Notes: generated from the sequence alone by a model not told the origin. A stretch of 64,000 nt of DNA from DATFNI01 sp963712305 (GCA_963712305.1 CAVQHI010000001.1:868001-932000); one strand, 5' to 3'; numbered from the stretch's first letter, positions 54,661-63,771 are shown. Program-made: numbers and translations.

Positions 54661-55495
54661 ATTTACCGGGGATTGTTTGCAGCTTTACGATATTCACTTT
54701 CCTGTATTCCGGGACGTTCAGTGAATCGTGATAGGCAATTTGCAGATCGAGACTGTCCAGGATTGACGAGCGGTCTTTCTGAGCGGTATACATGCCCACG
54801 GCTGAAAGGCCACCTGCCACAAAAGCCGTTTGTTTAGTGACATCACGCTTCATTTTCATGGGGAAATCCAGGTGTATCGCTCCCGCTTCACCTGCTGAGT
54901 AAAGGTGTAAGTCCCCGAGGTAATTGATGCAATTCGGTTTTATCTCGAAAAATTTATTGATGGGAACAGTTGTGATATACATATCCCGACCTCTTGAAAA
55001 CAATACAATACGGGTTATGATATATTTCCCGGGCGGAATAGGATAAAAGAAGGTATCGCGAAAGTTTGTCCGAAATGCGAAATAGTGTTTTCGATTCGGG
55101 TACGACTTAACCTGGATCTCGACTTCCCCAAGAAGACGTCCTTCATTGGGCCACTTTCCAAAAATCAAATGCCCCTCTTCATTGACAAACGAATAAATCG
55201 TCCCCGATTTATAAAACGTGGTATCCTGATCATAAAACGGCCCGTCTTTCGCGGGATCAAAGATGATGCCACTGTCTGCCACACTGATGACCTTTCCCTT
55301 CAGTTTTTGAGGCTGAGAGCCGATTTGTTTCACCATCACGATAGGTCGGGAATAAAGCCAGATCGGCTCATCCACATGTGCTTTCAACGCAATGGTTGTT
55401 GGACTCAGATAGGGTAATTTTTCAACAGTTAATCTTGTGGGGCCGCACGATGTGAGCAGCAATACAATACTCACCGCCTGAAATATCCTTCTCAC
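54659..55495 (-). CDS. Hypothetical lipoprotein, about 278 residues
   Basis: I do not recognise the family. The GTG at 55495 gives a lipoprotein signal VRRIFQAVSIVLLLTSCGPT with Cys at residue 16 or 17; the open frame extends 19 codons further upstream without a signal. The body includes KLKGKVISVADSGIIFDPAK, a short beta-type motif similar in outline to the neighbours, and SAGEAGAIHLDFPMKMKRDV. It is the first of several lipoprotein genes on this strand. Envelope location is likely; the role is unknown. Confidence 0.65.
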   Translation of the reverse strand: MRRIFQAVSIVLLLTSCGPTRLTVEKLPYLSPTTIALKAHVDEPIWLYSRPIVMVKQIGSQPQKLKGKVISVADSGIIFDPAKDGPFYDQDTTFYKSGTIYSFVNEEGHLIFGKWPNEGRLLGEVEIQVKSYPNRKHYFAFRTNFRDTFFYPIPPGKYIITRIVLFSRGRDMYITTVPINKFFEIKPNCINYLGDLHLYSAGEAGAIHLDFPMKMKRDVTKQTAFVAGGLSAVGMYTAQKDRSSILDSLDLQIAYHDSLNVPEYRKVNIVKLQTIPGK

Positions 55496-55582
55496 ACAAT
55501 TCCCTAATATTCTCAAAAATTCAGCTCTCTTTGGGGTAACGTTGCAACACAATCTTGTCAGAAATGTAATAACGTTGGCAAC

Positions 55583-56107
55583 TTATTTCTTTGGTCTCAT
55601 TGGCTTTACACGATATGAATTGCCGTCCGTAATAACACGATAATTACCAGCATAAGCATTTCTTTTATTAATTCCTTCACCAATCAAACCACCAGCGGCA
55701 CCAAATACCGGAGGCAAGATGGCGTATGTTATAGCTGACCCAAATTTATTGGATCCTGATGCTATCAGTGCCGCTGTGCCCACCCCAACACCGAGTCCGG
55801 CAAAAGCACCCCAGAATGTTGCAGAAACGCGAGGAGACAAATTGATCATTACCACATTCGATAAAGCAACAGCTTTGGTTGAACCGCCATCTTTACTGAC
55901 ATAAACAGAATCCCCTTTCACGGTCATCTCGTCGAAATGCACTCCTTTTTCATTTTTCGTGTATAAGGTTTTCCCATAGTTCTGACTAAACTTTGTGAAT
56001 TCATTCGCCGAGTAGGAATTGGATTTGGGTACGATATAATGCGGTGCACAACCTGCCAATATTAGCAGTTGTAAGATTACGATACTCGTGCAGATGTGTT
56101 TTTTCAT
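55583..56107 (-). CDS. Glycine-zipper lipoprotein, array member 1
   Basis: Lipoprotein of 174 residues (start ATG at 56107, MKKHICTSIVILQLLILAGC; Cys near residue 20). A soluble segment with SYSANEFTKFSQNYGKTLYT is followed by a short beta segment DSVYVSKDGGS, then two glycine-rich hydrophobic stretches (FWGAFAGLGVGVGTAALIAS, FGAAGGLIGEGI) and the C-terminal YRVITDGNSYRVKP. The same plan recurs in the genes at 56496-57622 and 57922-58506. Function is unknown; paralogous envelope proteins. Confidence 0.72.
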   Translation of the reverse strand: MKKHICTSIVILQLLILAGCAPHYIVPKSNSYSANEFTKFSQNYGKTLYTKNEKGVHFDEMTVKGDSVYVSKDGGSTKAVALSNVVMINLSPRVSATFWGAFAGLGVGVGTAALIASGSNKFGSAITYAILPPVFGAAGGLIGEGINKRNAYAGNYRVITDGNSYRVKPMRPKK

Positions 56108-56122
56108 CCCTCGATGCTCCAT

Positions 56123-56495
56123 TGGCCTCCGTTTTATTCTCTTGATAGCAAATTAAATAAACTCGTCATTATTACCTAACCTATATCACAATAGGCTCTT
56201 AGTCCAATTATTACCCACATCGTCACTTCCGTGGATACGATCCCGATCGGATCAGGAATTGTTCCAGAGTATCCTGTTTATTTACAGACCACTGGTTGGT
56301 TTTATTATGAGATGCTAAATGTGTTTTTATTCTTTCTACTGGTATTATTTTAGGTTGATAACCTCACACAAAGAAATCATCCCGTCACAAATCGATTTAG
56401 GAGCAATGATAGTATTTTCACAGATTCCCGATCGGAGTCGGGAATGACCCTGGTTATTTTGATAAATTCGCATGTTCATCTGGATTCTTACCAAG
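56123..56495. other. Intergenic region with TCCCGA hairpins
   Basis: No gene. ATTCCCGATCGGAGTCGGGAAT at 56424-56445 (8-bp stem ATTCCCGA/TCGGGAAT) and a related GATCCCGATCGGATC patch near 56238 are hairpin-type dispersed repeats. The right end abuts the remnant 3' end of a lipoprotein gene. Confidence 0.45.
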
Positions 56496-56586
56496 TTATT
56501 CGAATGCCCGGTTGGTATGTGTCGGCGACTCTCGCTCCCTCCTGATGTGTTGAACCCGATATCCGCTGCCTTCCGGAAAATGAACT

Positions 56587-57114
56587 ACCCCGCTGCAAGC
56601 AGACGGGGTATCAGAAGAGTCGTAGCTGCACAGCTTTGTGCAAAGTCTTGTACTCCTCTTCAACTCCCTGTTCTCTAACATATTTGGAGATTGTGTCTTC
56701 ATTGCCATGTTTCCCTACTGTACTAACATAATAACCGTCCGTCCAGAACTCTGCTCCCCATAATTGTTTCTTCACTTCTGGGTGTTCACGGAATATTTCT
56801 CTTGCTGTGATGCTCTTCAACATCTTGATTATCTGCGTTGGACTCTTTGTTGGCACAGATTGTAGTAAAAAATGGACATGGTCTTTATCAGTGCCTATTT
56901 CAAGAAAATAGACCTCATATCGCTTTTCTATTTCCATACATATATTCTTCAATGTCTCATCTACCGAATCCGTAAAGACCACTCGCCTGTATTTTGCCGG
57001 ACATACAAAATGATAGATCAGTACCGAAACATTGTGTGATTTGTGAATATATTGGCTTTCTTGCATTCATAAAGGTACAAAAATTACGCTGCAAGCAGCG
57101 GGGAACTAACCCCG
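56587..57114 (-). mobile_element. IS200/IS605-family element
   Basis: A single tnpA gene flanked by imperfect palindromic hairpins instead of inverted repeats. At one end, ACCCCG(CTG-CAAG-CAG)A-CGGGGT is at 56587-56609; at the other, CGCTGCAAGCAGCG (57087-57100) and CGGGG-AACTAAC-CCCG (57099-57114). Such ends are recognised by HUH single-strand transposases. It interrupts a lipoprotein gene. No tnpB accompanies it. Confidence 0.88.
56611..57066 (-). CDS. tnpA: IS200/IS605 TnpA transposase (Y1 HUH)
   Basis: Single-strand transposase of 151 residues. The HUH motif is DHVHFLLQ near residue 64, preceded by FVCPAKYRRVVF; the catalytic Tyr is in ISKYVREQG near residue 130. LWGAEFWTDGYYVSTVG is the usual central block. 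Full length and undisturbed, so probably active. It lies inside the element described at 56587-57114. Confidence 0.95.
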   Translation of the reverse strand: MQESQYIHKSHNVSVLIYHFVCPAKYRRVVFTDSVDETLKNICMEIEKRYEVYFLEIGTDKDHVHFLLQSVPTKSPTQIIKMLKSITAREIFREHPEVKKQLWGAEFWTDGYYVSTVGKHGNEDTISKYVREQGVEEEYKTLHKAVQLRLF

Positions 57115-57622
57115 TAGCGATTAGATAATCACCCTCATATATCTTTGGCTGATCAAACCTACTGCCAATCACAAGTCCGAGTACGCTGGTTAACGGCGGT
57201 ATTACGATGAAGCTCCACAACCCGTACGTTGGATAGATATTTGTATTGACATCCTGATTGAATAGCGATGCAGCCGATATCAAACCGGTTGCGAGTCCAC
57301 CCGCAAAGCCAATAAACGCCCAGCTCGGTCCACGTCGTAAACTTATTTTCCGGATTTCAGAAAGGGGTAAATCCCACTGTGACTGATGGATTCCATATTT
57401 CTCTCCTTCAATAAGGATGGAATCTCCTTCAATATCAAACCGGCGGGCAGAATAGTAATCACCGGATTTGGTATACACTGTTTTATGATAATGGCGGCTC
57501 AGCTTCTCGAATTGAAGTATCGAATAGGACTTCGGTATGACAACGGTGCGCTGACTTGCACAACCTGCTGTCAGAAGCAGCAGAATTGCTGGAATGATAA
57601 ATTTATATACGCTGGTCTTCAT

Positions 57623-57921
57623 TCAGATAAATACTAAACAAATTACGTTGGGTTGTCTGTAACTCCGAAACAAATATCCAGAGTACTTTTAAAAGTTGAC
57701 CGACCAAAGGAAACCGGACAGTATCTGTGCTTTCAAAGTAGCGTCTTGCGAAATTTCTCTTCATAGCTTTTACTCTCAATAATCGTGTATCTCATCTTCA
57801 ATACTTTACCAAAACCTCTATCTAATTCCTAACAGGAAAAGTAAAGTGAACTATTTTTCAACAGTAATTCGGAATCCTCTCATAATACTGTAAGCTACTA
57901 ACGTTTAGCATACGGTATCAA
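57623..57921. other. Intergenic region without gene
   Basis: About 300 bp between two paralogous lipoprotein genes. I see no open frame with family support and no clear hairpin; it is AT-rich. Confidence 0.4.
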
Positions 57922-58506
57922 TCAATTTGTATCAAGTATTGGATTGACATGCCTGCGAGGTAATCGTCTTGCTTTCACGGGTTGAAAACGGTAAGTACTG
58001 CCATCCTGAATGATCCGGTAATCACCCCGGAAAACTTTTGTATGATTAAAAGTGGCACCTATGAGAAAACCAAGCAGTCCACAAAAAGGTGGAATAAAAG
58101 GACTGGCATAAACATAATAGCTGTTTGAAGTGGCAGCCAAAATGGTAACCGGCACGCTGATTCCCAAGCCAATTAGCAGCCCGTTTGCCCCCGGATTAGA
58201 TTTGGGTGACAGCCGTACCTTCTTGATCTCAGATAGGGCCAGCATTTTTGAATACGCGTGCGAGGCCAATCTCCCGACTACATATACCGAATCCGACTGA
58301 AATGATAATCGACTGTCATGAATACGATCGACTGACTGTACAAACACTGTTTTGTGATATTTACTGCTCAGCTTTTCAAATTGGGATATCGAATAGGAAT
58401 CAGAAATCGCGATCGGACGCTGTGTCGCACAGGCCAGGGTTATGAACATAAACAGAATCCAGGTGGACCGATTTAGAGTTTTCAGCAATACATGCGATTT
58501 ATCCAT
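57922..58506 (-). CDS. Glycine-zipper lipoprotein, array member 3
   Basis: Lipoprotein of 194 residues; start ATG at 58506 (MDKSHVLLKTLNRS), with a TTG two codons upstream overlapping the preceding gene's stop. The lipobox is ITLACATQ. SYSISQFEKLSSKYHKTVFV matches the array's core motif, followed by SVYVVGRLASH, a glycine-rich hydrophobic pair (LLIGLGISVPVTILAA, FCGLLGFLIGATF) and FRGDYRIIQDGSTYRFQPV. It has an extra C-terminal tail. Paralogue of 55583 and 56496. Confidence 0.75.
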   Translation of the reverse strand: MDKSHVLLKTLNRSTWILFMFITLACATQRPIAISDSYSISQFEKLSSKYHKTVFVQSVDRIHDSRLSFQSDSVYVVGRLASHAYSKMLALSEIKKVRLSPKSNPGANGLLIGLGISVPVTILAATSNSYYVYASPFIPPFCGLLGFLIGATFNHTKVFRGDYRIIQDGSTYRFQPVKARRLPRRHVNPILDTN

Positions 58507-58508
58507 TC

Positions 58509-58736
58509 TCAATGCTCTACCTCAACGATCAAATGCCGAATTATGGTAAATTGTTTAATTGGAATCTCATTCTCTGACGGTGTAATAAAGGTAGTTCGAT
58601 ATCCATGACTCATTTTCTTAAAGCCTGATACCGGAATCAGTTCCAGTGAGCTAAGATCACGCGTAGATGTACACGAGGTCATAATACATAGCAACAATAC
58701 ACACCCACAAAATGATGATCTAATCATTCCAACCAA
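58509..58736 (-). CDS. Short lipoprotein, array member 4 (N-terminal half only)
   Basis: Protein of 75 residues with signal and lipobox (CVLLLCIMTSCTSTRD). The segment IPVSGFKKMSHGYRTTFITP aligns in position with the SYSxxxFEKLSxxYHKTVF motif of the neighbours, but the hydrophobic second half is missing and the frame ends at IVEVEH. It ends three bases before the next gene's ATG. It may be a truncated paralogue or a short stand-alone lipoprotein. Confidence 0.6.
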   Translation of the reverse strand: MVGMIRSSFCGCVLLLCIMTSCTSTRDLSSLELIPVSGFKKMSHGYRTTFITPSENEIPIKQFTIIRHLIVEVEH

Positions 58737-58834
58737 ACTGCCGTCTCATGATGATTACTAACCAGATACAAATGATGAATTCATAATCGATAATCACACA
58801 TTTTAAGTACTATTTCTTTATACGAAAACCGGGG

Positions 58835-59284
58835 TCATCCACCCTGAAATTCAAAACTCAGGTCGAGAGACCGCACATGACGCTTACTGGCCAGCGATAC
58901 ATATTCTATAGCTAAAGCCTGTTTACCGGATCCCAGAACGGTACTCACCAATCCAAACGCTTCTGGATAATCATCGGGGCTCAAATTCTCTGTGATCTGT
59001 TTCCAAAGCACCTCTTCCAATACATTGTAAGCGCTCTGGACTTCCTGGATGTCAAAGCCCTCCTGAAATCGCTCACGCGCGACCGATTCCGAATATTCAA
59101 CCATCGGTACCAAGTTCTTCCTCCGGATACTGTCCGTAATCAACTCAAATAACTTATTCAGCCGTTCTCTGTTTTTATTGGTTCCACTGGATGTATAATG
59201 TTTCAAAGAGGTCCGCTCCAACGCCTCAACCGCTGTATCGACAATGGCTGCGGCATGCTCTTCTAATAGTTGAATGATATCCAT
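58835..59284 (-). CDS. RsbRD-type N-terminal sensor domain protein
   Basis: Single-domain protein of 149 residues resembling the non-haem globin N-terminus of RsbR-type proteins (RsbRD_N). LLEEHAAAIVDTAVEALERT, LFELITDSIRRKNLVPMVEYSE and FDIQEVQSAYNVLEEVLWKQ are characteristic. No STAS domain follows, so it cannot act like a complete RsbR. It may be a free sensor or regulator. No sigma-B type genes are nearby. Confidence 0.75.
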   Translation of the reverse strand: MDIIQLLEEHAAAIVDTAVEALERTSLKHYTSSGTNKNRERLNKLFELITDSIRRKNLVPMVEYSESVARERFQEGFDIQEVQSAYNVLEEVLWKQITENLSPDDYPEAFGLVSTVLGSGKQALAIEYVSLASKRHVRSLDLSFEFQGG

Positions 59285-59563
59285 TTTTTTATCCTTATAA
59301 ATTAATTTCCCGGGTTTAATTCCAGATGTGAAAACCCGTATATCTCAATCATTGACAGGAAGTCATGATTTTCTCCTGCCCCACGACAGATCTCATTTAC
59401 CCTCGTTCTATTTCAGGATAGCTATTCTCCGCCCTCCGTTTCCAAACGTCTCACAGCTTCCTCTTTGCATTACTTGTTACAATTAAATCATATCTCAGAT
59501 CATAACCAAGATTTCTGAAGAAGTTTCGATACGGAATTTGCAGTGCTCCTGAACAACTTCTTC
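59285..59563. other. Spacer without recognised feature
   Basis: About 280 bp between the RsbRD-type gene and the DUF3419 gene's stop. No gene or strong hairpin was seen. Confidence 0.35.
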
Positions 59564-60685
59564 TCATACCCGTATATCCATAGGCACCAGGTTATAAAAC
59601 GGGAAACGATCCTTTTGGCTCAGTATCTCTCCCCGCCCAGGATCGGGAACAATGGCCCGATCGAGGTCGTCAGGTAATGCATGGGCACGATGGACATACC
59701 TGAGCAATACTTTACTGCTGACATCTGCCCTTTCGACGATAAGCTGTAACAGATTTATAAACGCATCTTTTTTCAACCACTCGCACATATTCGACAACGC
59801 GAATTTGTTGTACGTTCCTTCCGGAGATTGCCTGATGATATCGGTGTATGAGATTTGTCTGTAACGGATGTTATGATGATGAAGCCGGATAACAGATATC
59901 CCCTTTTCCTGCAAAAAATCCGGCAGCGCCTCGTAATAAATGACACTTCCCAACAAGAAAAGCTGCAGGAAATAATTCTCCCGCGCCAGAGTACTCGTGC
60001 ACAAACTGCGAAACCGGGAGAAGAAAAATTCTGCACGGTTACTTTCACCTTCATGGATGAAACCCTGTTCAGTGATTCCTCTTAGTTTATACAGTTTGGG
60101 ATGAAATAAAATATTGAATAGCCGCTTCAACACTTCCGATTGCAAAAACTTATCAAAGTATTCTTCCTGATCGTCAGAATTCTCGCATTCGAATAAGCCA
60201 TACAACTTTTTTTCACCGCCTAAAAGATAAAGTCCAAGACGCCTGAACTTTGCCATATATCGCTCATTCTTGCCATAATGAAGCGGACCTTTCTTGAAAA
60301 CGAACAGGTGATCGTCCCAAAAACGCTTTCCGGATTCATCGAGATACTCTTCTACTCTGTTAAACAGGCGAAGTCGTTGTTCCCGATCACAGGAAATGTA
60401 TCCAAGGAACAGAGCCGCTTCCACCGGCTCCAATGCCAATACAGCAGCCATTTTGAGTTTTGACAGATGCAGTTGTCCAACTGAAGTATCGACAGCATCG
60501 ATCAACAACGATTCGCTGGCAAGAATACCGAGCGGCATTTCACCGGCGCTGGCGATACACAGAAGACGGTCGCCGGGTTTTAGATCTAAAGCCCGTAACT
60601 CAGTCATCGGATCATCCTGCGATAATCCAAAGTCATATAAGTACCTGCTTGCCGGTCCAAATCTTAAAGCCTCTGTCGGTTCCAC
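59564..60685 (-). CDS. DUF3419 / BtaA-like aminocarboxypropyl transferase
   Basis: Protein of 373 residues of the DUF3419 (BtaA) family, which transfers the 3-amino-3-carboxypropyl group of S-adenosylmethionine to diacylglycerol in betaine-lipid synthesis. The SAM-binding region shows LKPGDRLLCIASAGEMPLG and IDAVDTSVGQLHLSKLK near residues 32-75. Later blocks FWDDHLFVFKKGPLHYGKNE and SYTDIIRQSPEGTYNKFALS fit the family. No BtaB-like methyltransferase is adjacent, so either the product is not fully methylated or BtaB is elsewhere; some family members have unknown substrates. Confidence 0.78.
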   Translation of the reverse strand: MEPTEALRFGPASRYLYDFGLSQDDPMTELRALDLKPGDRLLCIASAGEMPLGILASESLLIDAVDTSVGQLHLSKLKMAAVLALEPVEAALFLGYISCDREQRLRLFNRVEEYLDESGKRFWDDHLFVFKKGPLHYGKNERYMAKFRRLGLYLLGGEKKLYGLFECENSDDQEEYFDKFLQSEVLKRLFNILFHPKLYKLRGITEQGFIHEGESNRAEFFFSRFRSLCTSTLARENYFLQLFLLGSVIYYEALPDFLQEKGISVIRLHHHNIRYRQISYTDIIRQSPEGTYNKFALSNMCEWLKKDAFINLLQLIVERADVSSKVLLRYVHRAHALPDDLDRAIVPDPGRGEILSQKDRFPFYNLVPMDIRV

Positions 60686-60866
60686 TTCTCTCTCCTGGAA
60701 AATATGCTTTTCAACTTAAAAGCTGATTTATTTACAACTTTTGGTCATACAACACAAAAAATTGATTTTTCGATCGTTACAGATAAATCAATATCATATC
60801 AACTGCTTGTGTCCGTTGGAATACCGTAAAATATCCACTTCTATCTCTTTAAATGAACGATTATCC

Positions 60867-61085
60867 TTAACTGTATCTCATGCGTCTTTTTCTGTATGCC
60901 TGCCGTCTTAGAGAAAACTCAACCTCGGCCTCCAGAGCTACTATCGCCAGTACAGCTGCGGCGATACCGACGGCCTCTCTTTTGGAATGGTTATCAACCC
61001 ATTTTTTTATACCTGCAATAGCTGCCAATGGCAATCCGATGGGCAACTCCCGGGCATCCCATATAAAACGACTTTTCCCTCGCAT
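60867..61085 (-). CDS. Small hypothetical membrane protein, 72 residues
   Basis: I do not recognise the family. The sequence is ELPIGLPLAAIAGIKKWVDN, then REAVGIAAAVLAIVALEAEV with one likely hydrophobic helix, and a basic C-terminus RRQAYRKRRMRY. It lies co-directionally between the DUF5995 and DUF3419 genes. Support is limited to composition and position. Confidence 0.4.
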   Translation of the reverse strand: MRGKSRFIWDARELPIGLPLAAIAGIKKWVDNHSKREAVGIAAAVLAIVALEAEVEFSLRRQAYRKRRMRYS

Positions 61086-61127
61086 AGTATTCGGAAGCTT
61101 TACGATTAAGAAATGATGACGAACATT

Positions 61128-61904
61128 TTATTGGTTCAAAATCCCGATAATGCGTGATACCGTCTGTATTTCGGTCAGTCGGACTACAAACAGCACCATT
61201 GCCAGCCAGAATCCCTGGAACAGGATGCCTTTGCCGAAGTCAGCGACCTCTTCATCAATATTGCCAATCTCAGTGTCTCTTTCTGCATCCGGCACCCCGG
61301 ATAATCTCACAGCAAAATCCCATGAACAATTACGGGAAATTTTCAGCACGAAACCGGTCAATGTCTCATCCATTTTGCCGGCCAGTCTGTCAAGGAAACG
61401 CATAGCAGGCCAGATTTCAGCCAATTCATCTTCCACTTGATTGATCTGTGAGACGAGAATATCGTTAATCTTTAAAAAATCATTTTTCAAATCCATGATC
61501 TGTTGTGCTTCAGCCACTTCCGCAGCAGCGATTCCCAGGTCGAGCTGGATATGCGCATTCATGGCTAACAGCAAATGTTGCAACACAATGGGACGCCATT
61601 TGAGGGTTGCATTGAAAGTGAGCTTCCATGATTGTGTGCAGTTCTCTGAAACCTGATTCTGCTCAAAAGCCTCAAGATACCGGTTAGCAAACATGACATC
61701 GAGCCGCTCCATACGTTTCCCGTCTTCAAACATGCCTTGCCCGATACCTTCTTTCACCTTAATCGTCACCCTCCGGTACAATGCCGGAAAGTATCCAAGG
61801 CGGTCCTGTTTGTTTACGGACCATGCAATGATACGGTCGAGCGATTGGATTACATCATCAATGGTGCTCGCCTTCAGATTTTGCAAAAGGTCGTTTTCTC
61901 CCAT
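61128..61904 (-). CDS. DUF5995 family protein
   Basis: Protein of 258 residues of the DUF5995 family, whose function is unknown. Characteristic stretches are IDDVIQSLDRIIAWSVNKQD, RLGYFPALYRRVTIKVKEGI and LQHLLLAMNAHIQLDLGIAAAEVA. The fold is predicted helical, and the His-rich middle segment (LQHLLLAMNAHI) could bind metal. A hydrophobic stretch near the C-terminus (FQGFWLAMVLFVVRL) may be buried or membrane-associated. Monocistronic or linked to the small gene downstream. Confidence 0.8.
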   Translation of the reverse strand: MGENDLLQNLKASTIDDVIQSLDRIIAWSVNKQDRLGYFPALYRRVTIKVKEGIGQGMFEDGKRMERLDVMFANRYLEAFEQNQVSENCTQSWKLTFNATLKWRPIVLQHLLLAMNAHIQLDLGIAAAEVAEAQQIMDLKNDFLKINDILVSQINQVEDELAEIWPAMRFLDRLAGKMDETLTGFVLKISRNCSWDFAVRLSGVPDAERDTEIGNIDEEVADFGKGILFQGFWLAMVLFVVRLTEIQTVSRIIGILNQ

Positions 61905-62130
61905 CCTCCGATTTCAATGATTTACTTTTTAATCCCTCATTTCCGGACTTTTATGAACGTATAATAAATATAATAACGGGAATCTCAGCATAAGATTTGG
62001 CGGTACCTCAATCCATGTTACCTCATTCGTACCAGAAGTGGGAAATTGAACAACCGTCATTTCTGAGATTCTCCCAAATGATCGATATGTGGCCATCTCT
62101 CTTTACGGTGAACCGGGCATCATTATATTT

Positions 62131-62829
62131 CTATTTCCCATCTTTTATAAGATAAATATTTCTAAAACCGATGGGCTTGCCTTCCATCTGGAAACCGACG
62201 TAGCCCTTCTTCAGATTAATATGCGTTGCCTTATTCTGAAGCTTTCCATTGATATAAACTTTCATCGTCCGGCCTTTGCAGATCACATCACAACTGTTCC
62301 ATTGCCCCATCGGTTTTTCATTTGATTTCGCAAATTTAGGCACTACCTGATTCGAATGTCCCTTCAACTCCTTGAATTTCGCTTTTTGCATGGCAATCAG
62401 GTCGCCTGCATTATCTGCCTTCAACTGTACCTGGATACATTCAGGCCAAACACTGTCGGGTTTCTGAGTATAGAGCAGGACCCCGCTGTTTCCGTGTTCC
62501 GTGGAGACGGGCCATGACCACTCCACGTGCAATCTGAAGTTTTTGTATTCCGTCTTTGAACGCAGATATCCTTTTGCCTGGGCCGGGAAAAAGATTGCTC
62601 CACTCTCAATTTTGTAGAGATCTGATGGTTTCGCTACCGGCTTTACCCACACAAAATCCAGATGATCAAGCGAGTGTCCATTCCATAGATAGACCGTATC
62701 CTGCCGGACTATTTTACCGGTAACAGCATTACTGTTAAAAAAAGCTTCTTTTGCCAGAGCGGCACTTCCGGCCAGCATAACAAGCATCCCGGTAATCAAA
62801 CCGAGACGGACAACATCACATCTTTTCAT
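62131..62829 (-). CDS. Secreted 3-keto-disaccharide hydrolase-domain protein (DUF1080)
   Basis: Exported protein of about 232 residues; start ATG at 62829 gives the signal MKRCDVVRLGLITGMLVML ending in AALA. The single DUF1080 domain (concanavalin-like sandwich) shows LRSKTEYKNFRLHVEWSWP, NSGVLLYTQ and PMGQWNSCDVICKGRTMKVY. Members bind or cleave glycans; some hydrolyse 3-keto-glycosides. The last segment KGYVGFQMEGKPIGFRNIYL is standard. The upstream T-rich stretch near 62830 contains a poly-A/T run. Confidence 0.9.
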   Translation of the reverse strand: MKRCDVVRLGLITGMLVMLAGSAALAKEAFFNSNAVTGKIVRQDTVYLWNGHSLDHLDFVWVKPVAKPSDLYKIESGAIFFPAQAKGYLRSKTEYKNFRLHVEWSWPVSTEHGNSGVLLYTQKPDSVWPECIQVQLKADNAGDLIAMQKAKFKELKGHSNQVVPKFAKSNEKPMGQWNSCDVICKGRTMKVYINGKLQNKATHINLKKGYVGFQMEGKPIGFRNIYLIKDGK

Positions 62830-62913
62830 TTTTTTTTTGTTTTTAAATGAGGTATACATCATAATAATTCAACTATGGCCCAATACTGATAACTACAAAT
62901 TTTCATACAATAC

Positions 62914-62935
62914 TAATCCGCGTAAATCTGTGGTT
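62914..62935. repeat. Fragment of the CGCGGATTT/CACAGAT repeat
   Basis: AATCCGCGTAAATCTGTGG resembles the arms of element H around 42640-42674 (CGCAGATTTTCGCGGAT and CACAGAT). It lies between the DUF1080 and VOC genes, with no partner arm or gene. Confidence 0.45.
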
Positions 62936-62940
62936 ACATA

Positions 62941-63324
62941 TCACATCATGGAATTGGCCCGCTGGCACAACTGGAGGGGCACCCCAAACGGATCGCGCAG
63001 CATCACGAGGTGAGAGCCATCTTCCAGTTTCTGGTCTTCAAACAATTCTGCACCCGCATCTATCAGTTTATCCTTAACGGCGTCAGCATCATCCACTTTC
63101 AGAGCAAAATGGAATTCGAGCGGATGGTGGTTTTTGTGGTCTGGTATATCTGCCTTTGTATTGGAATAAACCTCGAAAACCACGCGTCCCGATTGATCAG
63201 CCAGGAAACGAGTGTAAGGCACCTCATCCATCGACTGCACAAGTTTCATCCCGCAGTTTTTTACATACCACTCAGCCATTTCCACAGGTTTCGAAACGTT
63301 GAGAGCAAAGTGTTCAAATATCAT
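62941..63324 (-). CDS. VOC-superfamily protein (glyoxalase-like)
   Basis: Protein of 127 residues made of two beta-alpha-beta-beta-beta modules. IFEHFALNVSKPVEMAEWYV is the first strand-helix, HPLEFHFALKVDDADAVKDKL the second, and MLRDPFGVPLQLCQ the usual C-terminal motif. His at residue 5 and in HFAL plus the Glu/Gln late in each module could bind a metal. Substrate unknown; it may be a lyase, dioxygenase or isomerase of the VOC fold. Confidence 0.88.
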   Translation of the reverse strand: MIFEHFALNVSKPVEMAEWYVKNCGMKLVQSMDEVPYTRFLADQSGRVVFEVYSNTKADIPDHKNHHPLEFHFALKVDDADAVKDKLIDAGAELFEDQKLEDGSHLVMLRDPFGVPLQLCQRANSMM

Positions 63325-63415
63325 AAACTCCTTCTTTCCTTTTGAACTTCATTGATAATTGTTTGGCCAGATGGAGTTTAAACCTTAAAAATGACAAAAT
63401 CTCAATTGATCGAAA

Positions 63416-63706
63416 CTATTCGTTGAAAAAAAGCTCCTCCTCCAGTTCAACGACCATGTACCATAGCATCTCCTCGCTGTCGTACACGATGTCAAAAAAA
63501 CGATGACCTTTGGTCTCAAGCACAAAATGAATATGCCTCGTACTTCCTACACGATCGGTGTAAGTCCGCCGGATTTTCCAGATATGATGCACATCCCCCG
63601 AATCCAGTTGAAACCGGATGGGCGTGATTCTGCGCGTAATCTTACCGGTCTGAAAGCCGGCGTAGAGCGCTAATACATTGATCTTTTTCTGCTGGGCTTT
63701 TTGCAT
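63416..63706 (-). CDS. Hypothetical protein, 96 residues
   Basis: I do not recognise the family. The sequence has alternating charged and aromatic residues, ITPIRFQLDSGDVHHIWKIR and TRHIHFVLETKGHRFFDIVYD, consistent with a small beta-rich domain; the C-terminus is acidic (VVELEEELFFNE). A purine-rich stretch lies upstream of the ATG. No signal peptide or membrane helix. Function cannot be assigned. Confidence 0.55.
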   Translation of the reverse strand: MQKAQQKKINVLALYAGFQTGKITRRITPIRFQLDSGDVHHIWKIRRTYTDRVGSTRHIHFVLETKGHRFFDIVYDSEEMLWYMVVELEEELFFNE

Positions 63707-63771
63707 AACGGAAGTCCCTCTTTTTATTCTACGACTTCATATTACACATATAACATACATATACCAAGGGA

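Larger units (their letters stand above)
56496..57622 (-). pseudogene. Glycine-zipper lipoprotein, split by IS200/IS605
   Basis: Second member of the lipoprotein array. The 5' part (57622 down to about 57115) has the lipobox LLLLTAGCASQ, then SYSILQFEKLSRHYHKTVYT, glycine-rich hydrophobic segments and YEGDYLIA. After that the frame runs into the mobile element. The 3' end lies on the far side (about 56586-56496) as PEGSGYRVQHIRRERES, which matches the YRxxP ends of the paralogues. Restoring the junction would give about 195 residues. The open frame that reads from the gene into the IS (221 codons) is an artefact of insertion. Confidence 0.8.
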
